Shown: positions 38,104 to 49,300 of the stretch, one piece after another | Position numbering within the stretch: the first letter of the stretch is position 1 | Layout: each line of letters begins with the position of its first letter | Notes under the pieces: generated by a model | Told to the model about the DNA's origin: nothing | Seen by the model: the letters and a program-made list of their open reading frames with translations, nothing else | Databases searched by the model: none | Program-made: the position numbers and the translations under genes | DNA from: an uncultured Clostridia bacterium | GTDB taxonomy: Bacteria > Bacillota > Clostridia > UBA1381 | DNA: 58,750 nt | Assembly (NCBI GenBank): GCA_910585795.1 | Contig: CAJUFV010000011.1 | Coordinates: 1-58,750 of the forward strand | Direction of reading: 5' to 3'

Positions 38104-39242
38104 TACGCCTCACCCCCGTAATTCTTATTGTAGTAAATTTTCAAAATATCTAAATCGTGAAATGTAATTTTTCCATCACCATTTAAGTCACATCTTACCG
38201 CTGTTGTATTATCACTGTCATACAGACGCTTATTCAGATACAGCATAAGCGTTGACCTATCGTTCAGCTTTATACGCTCATCACCTGAAATATCTCCGCA
38301 ATACAGCTTAATTTTCGGCACTGTGACATCCGCGCCTTCCACCTTTACGCCAGTTCTGTAGGTAAGATGCACATCCTTTGAGATTTCAAGCGTATACTCA
38401 CCGTCAGGAACCGCGGTAAACTCATAAAAGCAATTCATTATACACTCCGGTCCCTCATTTGTATATGAAGGCTCCAACTGCATAAAAATTGTTCCGTCCG
38501 TGTTTAACAGACGCACGCTTACCTTATTATTCGGATTATAGCTCTGTACCTCACCGGTTAATATCTGTCCTTCCTGTTCAGGCAAATCAAAATTACTGTT
38601 AAATTCAAACCAGATATCAACCCACTCATTAGGCGCTCCAGTAAGCTCAGGCCACCAGACTCCCTGATAACAGCCCGTCACGCCGTACTCTTTGAATTCC
38701 TCTTTTTCAGCTTCATCAAAATCGCGCCATATTTCTCTGTTAATGGTTATACCGCCGAAATCATCATTATATTCCGGCAGCTGCGATGTCGCTGTCGTAC
38801 GCCATTCAAGCTGTCTTAATGTCTTTTGATTCCAGTTCTTAGGTATATTTCTGTCATCGTCCCACTCGACATTTTCCACCTTAATTGTGCCGAGGAGTAC
38901 CTCCTGCTTCAAATAACCTACATCTTTTCTGTACCATGACACCACTGTATACGGTCTTCCGTTCTCACTAAAATTATAAACCTCATCAAACAGTTCTTTA
39001 TTCAGTTTGAACTCAGGCGCAATTGCGGAATCATATGCCAGACCAAATGTACCTTCTGACAGATACTCAGATGTTGAAAGATATACCTCAGCAGTATAAG
39101 TTTTATCATCACTGTTGTAGCTGTCATTTTGTATAATGTACCTTGCCTTCCAATCCCCCACGCTGTAAGCATAGGGGACTGAAGCAAAGGTCAGCAGCAT
39201 AAGCAAGACTACTGCCGCAATTTTTTTTATCCTAACATTCAT
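38103..39242 (-). CDS. Secreted dockerin-type protein with N-terminal cohesin-like domain
   Basis: 379 residues. Signal peptide, then a cohesin-like beta domain (TYTAEVYLSTSEYLSEGTFGLAYDS), a beta-rich middle (EGQILTGEVQSYNPNNKVSVRLLNTDG, a carboxypeptidase-regulatory-like fold), and a C-terminal dockerin. The two calcium loops of the dockerin are GDISGDERIKLNDR and CDLNGDGKITFHDL, each followed by a helix. Dockerins bind cohesins, so the protein is probably part of a multi-protein surface complex with its neighbours. Confidence 0.75.
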   Translation of the reverse strand: MNVRIKKIAAVVLLMLLTFASVPYAYSVGDWKARYIIQNDSYNSDDKTYTAEVYLSTSEYLSEGTFGLAYDSAIAPEFKLNKELFDEVYNFSENGRPYTVVSWYRKDVGYLKQEVLLGTIKVENVEWDDDRNIPKNWNQKTLRQLEWRTTATSQLPEYNDDFGGITINREIWRDFDEAEKEEFKEYGVTGCYQGVWWPELTGAPNEWVDIWFEFNSNFDLPEQEGQILTGEVQSYNPNNKVSVRLLNTDGTIFMQLEPSYTNEGPECIMNCFYEFTAVPDGEYTLEISKDVHLTYRTGVKVEGADVTVPKIKLYCGDISGDERIKLNDRSTLMLYLNKRLYDSDNTTAVRCDLNGDGKITFHDLDILKIYYNKNYGGEA

Positions 39243-39281
39243 TGCATTTGTATCCTATTAAGATTATCTCTTACTCTCAAA

Positions 39282-39497
39282 CTATCTATTTCTGTTTAGG
39301 AATGTTTCATCCAAACTCATACCGTACATATCGAATAAATCGAACAAGGTACTCATATCAGGCTGTGAATATCCTGTCTCCCAGTGACCTATAATCTGCT
39401 GGGATTTCCCCATTCGGTCAGCTAGTTGCTGCTGAGTAAGACCTGTGCTTTTACGTATGCTCTTCAAAATGCCGGCTATTTCCAGTTTGGTCATCAT
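39282..39497 (-). CDS. Small XRE-family transcriptional regulator
   Basis: 71-72 residues, essentially one Cro/CI-type helix-turn-helix (LKSIRKSTGLTQQQLADRMGKSQQIIGHWETG; positions about 10-45) with a short tail. One of two adjacent ATG codons at 39497/39494 is the probable start; an in-frame GTG at 39509 is possible. It lies within the surface-protein operon, 9-40 bp from its neighbours, so it may autoregulate the cluster. Confidence 0.85.
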   Translation of the reverse strand: MMTKLEIAGILKSIRKSTGLTQQQLADRMGKSQQIIGHWETGYSQPDMSTLFDLFDMYGMSLDETFLNRNR

Positions 39498-39517
39498 GAT
39501 ACCCGTCACCCTTTCTT

Positions 39518-41905
39518 TTAATTCTTATCAAGCTTGTATAAAAATACTGCCGTTTCAGCTCTTGTCGTATTACCTGTAGGATTAATGTTTCCATTATCAC
39601 CGCTTATATAGCCCGCGCCTACTAAACGCGAAACACTTTCATATGCATAATCAGCAATTCCAGACTTATCGGCAAACTCTGACAAATCTGACACGGGCAT
39701 ATCTGCCATATTAAGCTTCTCAAGAGCTTTATATGTCATTACCATCATATCCTGACGTGTTATACTGCCCTCAGGATTAAACTTATTATTACCAACACCG
39801 GATATTATACCCAATGACTTTGCCAGTGATACAGTTTCATAATAGTATTTGTCCCGCGGAACATCATCAAAGTTTTCGGTTATCTCACCGTCAAGATTAA
39901 GCATACGCATAAGCAAGGTTATGAAATCCGCTCTGCGTATCTGATTCCGCGGTGAATATGTAGTATCACTTGTACCGCTTATAACACCTTTTTCAGCCAG
40001 CGCCAGTATTGCTTCTTTTGCCCATGGCACACTGTCTATATCGTTAAAGCGTTCTTTAAGCGGAGTATTTGTAGCCATTGGCACAGATGTTGCTGTCGGC
40101 GTCATTGTTACCGCTGGCTTATCTGTCGGCTTTACAGTGTCATTAGTTCCATTAATCTCATTAATTTCTTCCTCCGGTCCGTTATTCGGATTTACCGGAA
40201 TCGCGGGCGGCGCCTTGACAACAATCTCAAAGGTCTTATCTTTAGAAACAGTACCCTTCCTTACTCTCGCAGTCAGCGTCACCTTTGTATCTTTTGCCTG
40301 ACGCACAACTCCGCCGTATGAAGTGACAACAGCAGGATTACTGCTTATCCATTCTATTTCTGTCCCCTGAGCTCCCTGTCCGGGCAGCGTAAGCTGTTCA
40401 GTTACACTGCCGGCACTATCACCTTTTGAATAAATGATTTGCAGCGCAGACAGCACACTATTAACAATATCCTCATCACTAACAGGATTTTGTTTGTTTT
40501 CGCCCTTTACCGTAACGGCAAATTCTTTTGTATCCTGCGCACCGCCGCGTAATATTATTGCTGTAAGCTTTACATCCACATCAGTTGTCGGACGTGTCAC
40601 GAATCCATAATCTGTAATTACATCCTCACGATTTGTTGACCATATAATTGAGCATCCATATATACCCGCTTCAGCAAGTATTAAATCTGATGTTACCGAA
40701 TTCTTATTATCACCCGGTGCATAGCGTATTTCTAACGCTTCCTTATCTTTAGCTATAATTGCAGCATTTTTTTCCTCAGCGCTCAGTCTGCTTTTTACAG
40801 TAACATCAAAGCCGCGCTTTTCTACAGCGCCTCCTAGCGATACTGTCGCTGTCAGCGTAACATGCGTATCATCTTCTCCGCGCGTTACCACTCCCTGCGG
40901 ACTGATAATTAAAGCGTTGCTGCTTTCCCATGTTATTATCTCTCCATATTCGCCTTCCGATTGAAGTACAAGGCTGGCTGTAACGCTTGACGCGCTGTCG
41001 CCTTCCTTATAGCCAATAGAAATATTATCCGCTGTTGCGGCAGCAATCTGCGCATAGCTCTTTAATTGAATATGAATTGATTCATCACCATTCTGAATTA
41101 TAAGATATCCTGATTTCGTCTCATATCCTTCAGCCGAAACACGGTAAGCATATACCCCATTTTCCATCTGATAAGATACAAAGCCTGAAGAATCAGTTAC
41201 ATCCTGTAAATTGTCAAGTGTAACATCTGCCATAATAGGATTACCGCTGTAATCTGTCACGCGTATTCCCGCTTCATATGTAACGATAGGTATTACATCA
41301 CAATTAGGATAATCATAATCAATACCGCATACATACGCGTCATTGATATCATTATTTCTGTAGGCGACAAGACTATTTGAAAGTATTTCCGCGCTACAGT
41401 CCCATTTATGAGCCATAGTCCCATTTACATAATATAGACTGATTGTATTGCGTGTAAAATCATCTGTGGAAAATCCGTCTTTAATTTTAAACGCTATTGA
41501 CGCTATCTCCTTATTGGATGAAGATGCGTCTATAGGCAAATTACTTACTGAGTACCATGCAAACATTGCATATCCCTTGTCATTTGACAATAATACAGAA
41601 GGACTTAATCCTTCTGACGCTATTACCACATCATCAGGCGACTGTATCGCATTAAAAAGTGAAGATGTATCCGCAAGCTCCAGCTTTTCTGTATCAAATG
41701 CGATTGCCAGTCTTCCTCCCAGAGATTTAACATCTCTTATCGACGCATGAATAACAAACTCACCGTTTTCTTCGCTGCCTGATATTATATATCCGACACT
41801 GGGTGTCTGTGCCGTAACCGGCACAGCACCCAACGCGCAGATTGTCAATATCAGCGATAAAATCACGCTCAATACTTTTCTTTTTTTCATTGCTGTAATT
41901 TCCAT
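39518..41905 (-). CDS. Secreted SLH protein with cohesin-like and atrophied Ig-like domains
   Basis: 795 residues. Signal peptide (KKRKVLSVILSLILTICALG), cohesin-like domain (about 35-190, SLGGRLAIAFDTEKLELAD), a carboxypeptidase-regulatory-like domain (AGIRVTDYSGNPIMADVTL), and three atrophied bacterial Ig domains, each with (I/E)xWxSSN/TNR...G.V.R and VTLTA. A PT-rich linker leads to three SLH repeats (GVISGTSDTTYSPRNQIRRADF; GIISGVGNNKFNPEGSITRQD; GYISGDNGNINPTGNTTRAE). It combines wall anchoring with a potential dockerin receptor. The start may be the ATG five codons later (MKKRK). Confidence 0.8.
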   Translation of the reverse strand: MEITAMKKRKVLSVILSLILTICALGAVPVTAQTPSVGYIISGSEENGEFVIHASIRDVKSLGGRLAIAFDTEKLELADTSSLFNAIQSPDDVVIASEGLSPSVLLSNDKGYAMFAWYSVSNLPIDASSSNKEIASIAFKIKDGFSTDDFTRNTISLYYVNGTMAHKWDCSAEILSNSLVAYRNNDINDAYVCGIDYDYPNCDVIPIVTYEAGIRVTDYSGNPIMADVTLDNLQDVTDSSGFVSYQMENGVYAYRVSAEGYETKSGYLIIQNGDESIHIQLKSYAQIAAATADNISIGYKEGDSASSVTASLVLQSEGEYGEIITWESSNALIISPQGVVTRGEDDTHVTLTATVSLGGAVEKRGFDVTVKSRLSAEEKNAAIIAKDKEALEIRYAPGDNKNSVTSDLILAEAGIYGCSIIWSTNREDVITDYGFVTRPTTDVDVKLTAIILRGGAQDTKEFAVTVKGENKQNPVSDEDIVNSVLSALQIIYSKGDSAGSVTEQLTLPGQGAQGTEIEWISSNPAVVTSYGGVVRQAKDTKVTLTARVRKGTVSKDKTFEIVVKAPPAIPVNPNNGPEEEINEINGTNDTVKPTDKPAVTMTPTATSVPMATNTPLKERFNDIDSVPWAKEAILALAEKGVISGTSDTTYSPRNQIRRADFITLLMRMLNLDGEITENFDDVPRDKYYYETVSLAKSLGIISGVGNNKFNPEGSITRQDMMVMTYKALEKLNMADMPVSDLSEFADKSGIADYAYESVSRLVGAGYISGDNGNINPTGNTTRAETAVFLYKLDKN

Positions 41906-41908
41906 AAA

Positions 41909-44900
41909 TTATTTACTTGCTAATGAGCTGTCAATTGATGATTCTGTTTTATTTAAAAACTCATCATAAGTTTCTCTTGTAGTTCTCTGACCAAAGTTAT
42001 ATCTGATATATACCATATCATGAACATCTACCTTAGTATTATCATCAACATCCGCTCTGCCTTTTATAAGACTATTTGCATTCTCACGTAAACCGTTACT
42101 AACAATACCAGCATCTATAAGTGAAACTGTCATGCCTGTACCGTTTGTATTACCTATAAACGGAGTAATCTTCTTTGCATTTTCCTCTTCTTCTCCGTCC
42201 TTTAGACCAAATGTCTGATTTTTATCTCCCGCAACATTATATCCTGATATAATATAAGTTATATAACCCTTTTTCTTAACTGTCACAGTCCAATCTCCCT
42301 TAGGAAGCTCTACTGTAAATACAGATTTTTTACGGTCTATTGTTACATCCTTGGCAATAACCTCAAGTCCGTCAGTACGTGTAAAGGTTACAGTCGGAGC
42401 TGTGCGGACAGCTTCCGTTGTAATATTGGAATTCTGTGATAAATCAATATATCCTGTTATAACGAATGCGGCTTCTGTAAAGATTGCGCCTATCTCAGTA
42501 TCCTCTGTAATATCATCAACTGTATAAACAAATGGCTGTGTTCTTTCTGTATTGCTTATTTCCTTACCGTTTACATCTACAGCTGAAGCTGACCATGTTT
42601 TGCCATCTGTTGTTGCTGTAGCAGCTGTAGCTGTAACAGTTAGGCTGTCATGCTTTTTCTTAATAAGTATGCCCAGAGGCTCTATAGTACCTTCGCCGCT
42701 CTTAACATATGTCTTCACAAAAATTGTGTTATCATCAAAGGTTACATATACAGTCTTTGTTTCGTTATTTCCAACAGTCACCGTATATTTGCTGCCTGAC
42801 GGAGCAAGGTCAGTCTTGCCTGTACCATCGTCAACCTGAACCTTGGTGGTTCCCGCTCCGCTTGCTGTAGCTGTAAATTCAAGAATATTGTTTGACGCCG
42901 CAATCTCATCAGCAGTGAAAACATATGTCTTTACTGTATCAGCTATATCTGATTCAGCAGGTGTCGGCTTGGAAACATCAACTTTACCGTTAGGACCTAC
43001 AACAAGCGTTACCACAGACTCACCGCTCGGTGTACCGTTATAGAAAGTAACTGTAATGTTGTTATCCATTGACAAGTCGTCAAAGGTATATTCAAATGAC
43101 TCCAAATCATTGAAATCATTAATCTGAACACCGTTTACAAAAACCTTTTCTACTTTATAGCCCGCATCTGCTGTGAATGTAAATTTACCTAGCTTTTTAC
43201 TATCCAACGGATTAATATCTGAAATTACAATTGATTCTGTACTTGGACTTGTCTGGTCAGCAGGCAGTTGAATTTCACCGCTTTCAGCTGTATATTCTAC
43301 CTGACCATGAGCGCCTACATTGGCTGTAGCTGTATATCTTGTATCATCTTCCTCTACTGTAATTGATGTAATCTTAATAACAACATTATGTGACTTGAAT
43401 CCGTTTTCGTCCGGCTCAGTCTCAGTAGGATTTCCTACAATATTAGCCTTATCAAGGAAATACATTCCTTCCTTGTCAGCCTTAGGATATGTATGCTCAA
43501 CACCTTCATCGTCTGTAACAATTACAACAAAATCCACATCAGTAATCTTATAACCTGTTTCAGCCTCAATATTGAAGTAGAAATCTCTGCCATTATAAGC
43601 AAACTTATTTCCTGTCAATTTAACCTGTTCCTTATTAGGAGTCGAGGTGTCTGCAAATTCTAATACAGGTGTGTGATAAATTTTCTTTTCCATAACAACA
43701 TATTCTGTTGTTGTTTCCTTGTCCTTTACCACAACATGCTTTTTATCACTTTCAGGAACATCCCAATATCCTTTACAGCTTGCTATATAATCAAATTCCG
43801 CCGCGCCGTCTACAGGATATGTAACCATACCAGAAGCGTCTGTTGTAATTGTGTCTATAACATTACCTTCTGTATCATAAATCTTAATATCAGCCTTATC
43901 CAAAGGTACATTGTCTTCATCTGTAACAACAAATGTCAAGGCTGATTTCTCAAACTCAAAGTCAAACGTTGTAAGTACGTCATATGTTTCCTGGTTATCA
44001 GGGTCATCCTGTGTCTCTGTATAAGAGCCTTCACCCACAAACTCTGAATATATCTGGTAGAAGCCTTTAAGAGTAGCCTTTGACTCAGCAAGTCTTCTTA
44101 CATAAGGATTTGATTCATCATTAAATGTATCTGTATATCTCCATAAAGCGTCAAGGAATTCATGGCTTTCTTCATAATTATCAGCAGAATAAGCTTTAAG
44201 ATAATCACGTCCTGTTTTTGTCTTATCAAACGGCATTACTGTAAACGCGTCAGATGTTATATCCGCCGCTGTTTTACCCGGCTTTAATGTAAATGTATAA
44301 GTTCCGAATAATTGCGCGCCTGTTCTTGTATCAAAGCTTATACCTTGCTTCATATAATCCTTAGCCGCCCATATGATTGAATGATAACCTTCATTTACAT
44401 CCTGTGTTATAGCATCAACCTTATGACCTCCCTGGTCTGCGAAGTTCGGATACTCTATAATATTTTCTGACTTGGTAAAGTTGTCAAGTGTGAATACATC
44501 AGTATCATATTTAATACCAAATGTACCCCATGCGGCAGAAATATTACCTAATGTTACTGTCGCATTATACTGATTCTCATTTGTTTCGTCTTTTACAATT
44601 TTAACATTGTAATATGGGTCATCCATCTTTCCAAGCGTAATTGAATCTGACGGATTTATTTCTGTATTCTTATCTGAATCGCTGTAATATTTAGCCACGC
44701 CGCTGGCGTCAACATCAACATAAATTGTTTGAGGAATAAAGCCTGTAGCTGAAACTGTCATTGTATAGCTGTTTCCGTTAGGAAGCTTTATTTTGCCGTC
44801 TATAAGGTCATTTACATTGTATGTTTTTGTTGTGCCTATCTGGCCCCATGATGTTGTACTTCCCGCTGTTTGCGTAACTGTTACTGTTATACCGTCAGAA

Positions 44901-46309
44901 CCCTCGGCTGTTACCGGAGGAACAACCACCTCTGCTCTCTTAGGCTCAAGCTCAATTGAATATTTATTCGTATCTGTTGGATTAACGATAATTTGCTCAC
45001 TTGCAGTCTCATATCCTGTCTTTGATGCTTCTAATGGTACCTTGACAGATGTACTCTTAACCTTACCTGTAGCCACGCCATTGCTATTAGTCGCGCTATC
45101 CAACGCAACGCCATCTATAGACACGCTTACTCCTTCAAGCTTAGCGGCTGTGTCAGCGTCTGTGACTGTAACCTCTACTCCCCATGTCTTTTCTGTTTCT
45201 TTTTCCATTGTGACAGTAGGAACTGTGAATGAGCTTTCTGTCGGAATTGTAAATATACCCGTTTTATTTACCATTCCAGTTTTGGAAATAGTATAACTGT
45301 ATTCCTTACCAACAGAAAGTATATCTCCTGTTGAATAGCTTCCGTGTTCATCTGTTGTACCTTTTGCTACCTGTGTTTGCGCACGCGCAGCGTCATTCTC
45401 ATAAACAGTTACTGTTGCATCTTGAACACCCGCACCTGCGCTGTCCTGTACAGTAAATGCAGCGGACTGCTTTGCCATTTGCTTTTCAGGGAAGCCAATC
45501 ATGTATGTCTGTTCATCTATATAGACTGGCTGACCACTGGTATCAGTCATGAAACCTGCTGTACCACAAACAGCGTCTATTTCACCATCATAAGACATCT
45601 GGAAAGTATCATCAGTTATATCATTATTACTGTCATTTAATTTAAAATGCATTGTATACAGCGTGTTTAATCTATTTTCAGGAAATTTATACAATGTTAA
45701 ATTATCTTCAGTCTTAGTTACTAGCGCTCCTGTTTCTGGATTTGTCCATTCTTCTTTCGATAGCTCATTATTAATACCTGCATCTACTATTATTTTTTTC
45801 CTCGTACTATCTGCAACATCACGATGATAAATAGCCCATAAGTCTGTAAATAACGCTGTATTAAGGTTTGTACCAAGAATCGGGGTGTCCCCATTATCTT
45901 CATTATAATCAGCGGCAGCTTCACTAAGCATTTCTCTTGTCACCTTACCGCTATACAGCATATTAGTTGCTGTACTGCCCTCCGAATAAGGTGTACCGTT
46001 TCTTCTTACCCATGTTACAACATTAGGGTCATATGTCATACATACCAGAGAAGTATTAAATGAACTTAAATTATATGTATTAACAACCACTTCATAATCA
46101 TATTTGCCGCCATTACTTACTTTATTTAGCTTCAAAACATGGCCCTTAAACCCTGAACTGGTAAGTGCTTCTTCTGTACCATATTGTACTGTTAATGGCT
46201 GGTCTTCTCTATCGGCATTGTATGCCAGCGCAAATTGCGCTGGCAACAATGATATTACCATTAAAAGTGAAAGGATAGCAGATAAGCCTCTTTTAAATTG
46301 TTTTTTCAT
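41909..46309 (-). CDS. Large secreted multi-domain protein with two cohesin-like domains and a partial dockerin
   Basis: 1466 residues with a signal peptide ending near FALAYN. A first cohesin-like domain (about 45-290) includes STSLVCMTYDPNVVTW; carboxypeptidase-regulatory-like modules follow (AGVQDATVTVYENDAARAQ; AKLEGVSVSIDGVALD). A second cohesin-like domain begins near QYNATVTLGNISAAWGTFGI. Further beta modules rich in YTVDD/FTADE repeats lead to a C-terminal calcium loop (DVDDNTKVDVHDMVYIRYNF), half of a dockerin. It starts 25 bp after the giant DGR target gene, with AAGGAG, so it is very likely co-expressed and may bind that protein's dockerin. Confidence 0.75.
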   Translation of the reverse strand: MKKQFKRGLSAILSLLMVISLLPAQFALAYNADREDQPLTVQYGTEEALTSSGFKGHVLKLNKVSNGGKYDYEVVVNTYNLSSFNTSLVCMTYDPNVVTWVRRNGTPYSEGSTATNMLYSGKVTREMLSEAAADYNEDNGDTPILGTNLNTALFTDLWAIYHRDVADSTRKKIIVDAGINNELSKEEWTNPETGALVTKTEDNLTLYKFPENRLNTLYTMHFKLNDSNNDITDDTFQMSYDGEIDAVCGTAGFMTDTSGQPVYIDEQTYMIGFPEKQMAKQSAAFTVQDSAGAGVQDATVTVYENDAARAQTQVAKGTTDEHGSYSTGDILSVGKEYSYTISKTGMVNKTGIFTIPTESSFTVPTVTMEKETEKTWGVEVTVTDADTAAKLEGVSVSIDGVALDSATNSNGVATGKVKSTSVKVPLEASKTGYETASEQIIVNPTDTNKYSIELEPKRAEVVVPPVTAEGSDGITVTVTQTAGSTTSWGQIGTTKTYNVNDLIDGKIKLPNGNSYTMTVSATGFIPQTIYVDVDASGVAKYYSDSDKNTEINPSDSITLGKMDDPYYNVKIVKDETNENQYNATVTLGNISAAWGTFGIKYDTDVFTLDNFTKSENIIEYPNFADQGGHKVDAITQDVNEGYHSIIWAAKDYMKQGISFDTRTGAQLFGTYTFTLKPGKTAADITSDAFTVMPFDKTKTGRDYLKAYSADNYEESHEFLDALWRYTDTFNDESNPYVRRLAESKATLKGFYQIYSEFVGEGSYTETQDDPDNQETYDVLTTFDFEFEKSALTFVVTDEDNVPLDKADIKIYDTEGNVIDTITTDASGMVTYPVDGAAEFDYIASCKGYWDVPESDKKHVVVKDKETTTEYVVMEKKIYHTPVLEFADTSTPNKEQVKLTGNKFAYNGRDFYFNIEAETGYKITDVDFVVIVTDDEGVEHTYPKADKEGMYFLDKANIVGNPTETEPDENGFKSHNVVIKITSITVEEDDTRYTATANVGAHGQVEYTAESGEIQLPADQTSPSTESIVISDINPLDSKKLGKFTFTADAGYKVEKVFVNGVQINDFNDLESFEYTFDDLSMDNNITVTFYNGTPSGESVVTLVVGPNGKVDVSKPTPAESDIADTVKTYVFTADEIAASNNILEFTATASGAGTTKVQVDDGTGKTDLAPSGSKYTVTVGNNETKTVYVTFDDNTIFVKTYVKSGEGTIEPLGILIKKKHDSLTVTATAATATTDGKTWSASAVDVNGKEISNTERTQPFVYTVDDITEDTEIGAIFTEAAFVITGYIDLSQNSNITTEAVRTAPTVTFTRTDGLEVIAKDVTIDRKKSVFTVELPKGDWTVTVKKKGYITYIISGYNVAGDKNQTFGLKDGEEEENAKKITPFIGNTNGTGMTVSLIDAGIVSNGLRENANSLIKGRADVDDNTKVDVHDMVYIRYNFGQRTTRETYDEFLNKTESSIDSSLASK

Positions 46310-46333
46310 ATTAGAATCTCCTTATTTGTCTAA

Positions 46334-49300
46334 TCATTCAGCTCCTAAAACTGTTATACCAATTTTACCTAAATTCTTCATGAAATTGATTCGGTCTATA
46401 TTATCGACACGATTATCATCATTCAAATCACCGTCTGATGGTAACATATCCAATTTTCCTAGATTCTTCATCAAGTTGATTCGGTCTGTATTATCGACAC
46501 GATTGTCACCATTCAAATCACCTGGGAATAATTCAACATTCTCAAAATACTTTTCAAGATTCTCTAAACCTGCATATGGAACATCTGTAACAGTATAGTT
46601 TGTATATGCTGTCTTACTTACAACAATATCATATGTCGCATTTGAGTTGAATCTATCATCAATAGGCAGTGTAAGCGTTCCCGCACCGTCTGCCAGCTCA
46701 AGCTTTCCAGCTGTCTGGTCCGCGCCATCTTCATTTGATATAGTTTTAACAACTGCATTCGTTACCTTATCAATGAATTCAATCTTGACATTCTTAACTG
46801 CGCTGATTGACTTAATCGGAATTATAACCGCGTCTACTTGTTCATCAACTGCGCCGTTTCCTGTTGTATCAGGATTTGTAATATTTTCAGTATCCTGATT
46901 ATTGTTGTTATAATCATCATCGCCTACAATATTACAATTCGGTGTTACCTTCCATTTCTTAGATGTTGAAGCAATGTAGTTACCATAATCCGGAACTGTC
47001 TTAAGAGCCTTTACTTCAACGTCTTTCACAGAAGTAACTGACTCACTTCCGAAGTCAAGCTCATACACAAATTCCGCGTCAGCATCTATTGTAGCTGTGT
47101 AAACCTCGTTTACATATATCTGATATGATTCAATTGCTCCCTTTTCACCTTCACGAGGCGCTGGAGCATCCCAGAATATTTTTACTTTATTGCCATTTGA
47201 TAATGTTCCTGTAATTATCGGCGGATTTGAAATATAATCAGTCGGGTCTTCAGGGTCAGGATTTGTATTAACTGAAACCGTATTCGAATACGCATGAGCT
47301 GTATCACCATTAGAATACGTCTTAACTGCCTTTACTCTGAAGGAGTAATTCACAATGTCAGTTGACAGAGCATATTCCTGACCTGATACAAATGTCTGCG
47401 CATTGTCCTCATCACCGTTTACAATCAGATAATACTCAAGTCCTTCTTCTATACCTGTAGCTGTCAATATAACTGATGTCTTATCCTCGCTTAGCTCACC
47501 GCTCAGCTCCGGAGCTGTTGGCTGCTGAGGAACAGGGTTTGTCACTGAAAGAATATTGTTACTCCATGCGCCTGATGTTGTATCATCAACCCATGGCTCT
47601 ATACGAATTGTATAGTCTACACCCGGATTAATTGTGCATGTGAAGCTGTTGTTATCATCTTCTGCCGCGTCTACATTAAATGCTTCTTCACGAGATGAAT
47701 AGTAAAGATGAACCTTAAACTTATTCGCCTTTACAGTATGCTCCGCGTCTACCGGCGCGGTCTTCCATGTGATTACTAAATTATCCGCTGTCAACAGCAT
47801 ACCGTCTTCAGCATACTGTGGTGTAAGAACAACATCTGTCGGTTTCGCCGGTGTATCTGTACCGAAGCTTCCGCCGCCGCTCTTATCGTACTGAACAATT
47901 TCTGATAATTCACCTTCTGTTCCATATTCACTGACTGCCTGCATCTTTATCAGATAGCTCTTTGACTCAGTAAAGTTAGGAATGGATACTATTGCGCTTG
48001 TAACATCAGCATTTACCTTATTAGCCTCATACGCTTCACCGTCTACATAAATCTGATAATACGCAACGCCCGCACTTTCAAGGTTTGCCGGAGCATCCCA
48101 TGTAAGAACTACATCGCTGCCTTCTTCATTAATCTGTAGATTTGTCGGCGCAAGAGCTTTTTCTTCACGTGTATCTACTGTTATAACATCCTTGATAGCA
48201 CTTTCTTTATCGTTGTACTTTGCTGATACAGAGAAATTATATTCCTTGTTTATTTCAGTAAGCTCAACTCTGTATGAAACAGTCATGCTATCAACATCAG
48301 TTGTAACATCATCAAGTGTAAGAGGCTCGCTGCCCGCAATACCGTCTACATATAATACATATCCTGTAATATTTGTATTCGGAATTGACCATGTAAGGTC
48401 AACATACTTTTTATCAACTAAGCTTCCTTCAAGATTGAATATTGGCTCAAGAGTCATCTTCAATGCCGGAGTAATCTTAGCGTCTATACCCTCGCCAACA
48501 CTGTTGTAAGCACTTACAGAAACAGCATATGTTTCACCGTACTCAACAGGGAATGTATAGGTAAGTGTTTCATCATTACCTTCATTCAGCGTTATCATAC
48601 GTGAAGCGCCATCTGCGTTACTGTCTAATGAATACTGAGTCTTTTCACCATTGATATAGATGTAATAACCTTGAATCGGCTTATTACCATCACTTTCCGG
48701 CTTCTGCCATGTTACAGTTGCCGCAACAGCATTTTGACTGTCATCAATAGTTTCTGTAAGAGTTGGATTTATCGGCTGAGAAGGAACTGTATAAACAGGG
48801 TTTGCGTCTACAAATCCGTTATAATCAGCATCTATTTCAGCATAAATACCATCTTTATAGAAATCATCATAATAGTAATGGTCTTCCTCACTGCCCTTTC
48901 TGATATTCAGATTTCTGGTAGCGCGGATATACTTACTAAACGTACCTTCTCCCGCTTCATTTACAGCCTTAACACGAACATTATAGGTTGCTCTTTCAGC
49001 AAGATTTGTCAGTACATAAGATGTGTCTGTAACAGTAGCGGCAAGCTGCTCGCCGTTCATATTTTCATCTATATATACCTCATAAGCACTGATACCTGTA
49101 TCACCTGTATTTTCCGGAGCATCCCATGTGAATGTGATTTCAGTACCTTCCGCATTTGTCTCATAAGCGCTGACACCGTCTGTATTATTAAATACAGGCC
49201 ATGCAGGAGCGCCCGGAACAGTAACCTTGACCGGTGTAGCCGCTATCGGCTGTGTGAACGCGCCGCCGTCTACTGATACACTGTTAACAGCGTTAATCTT

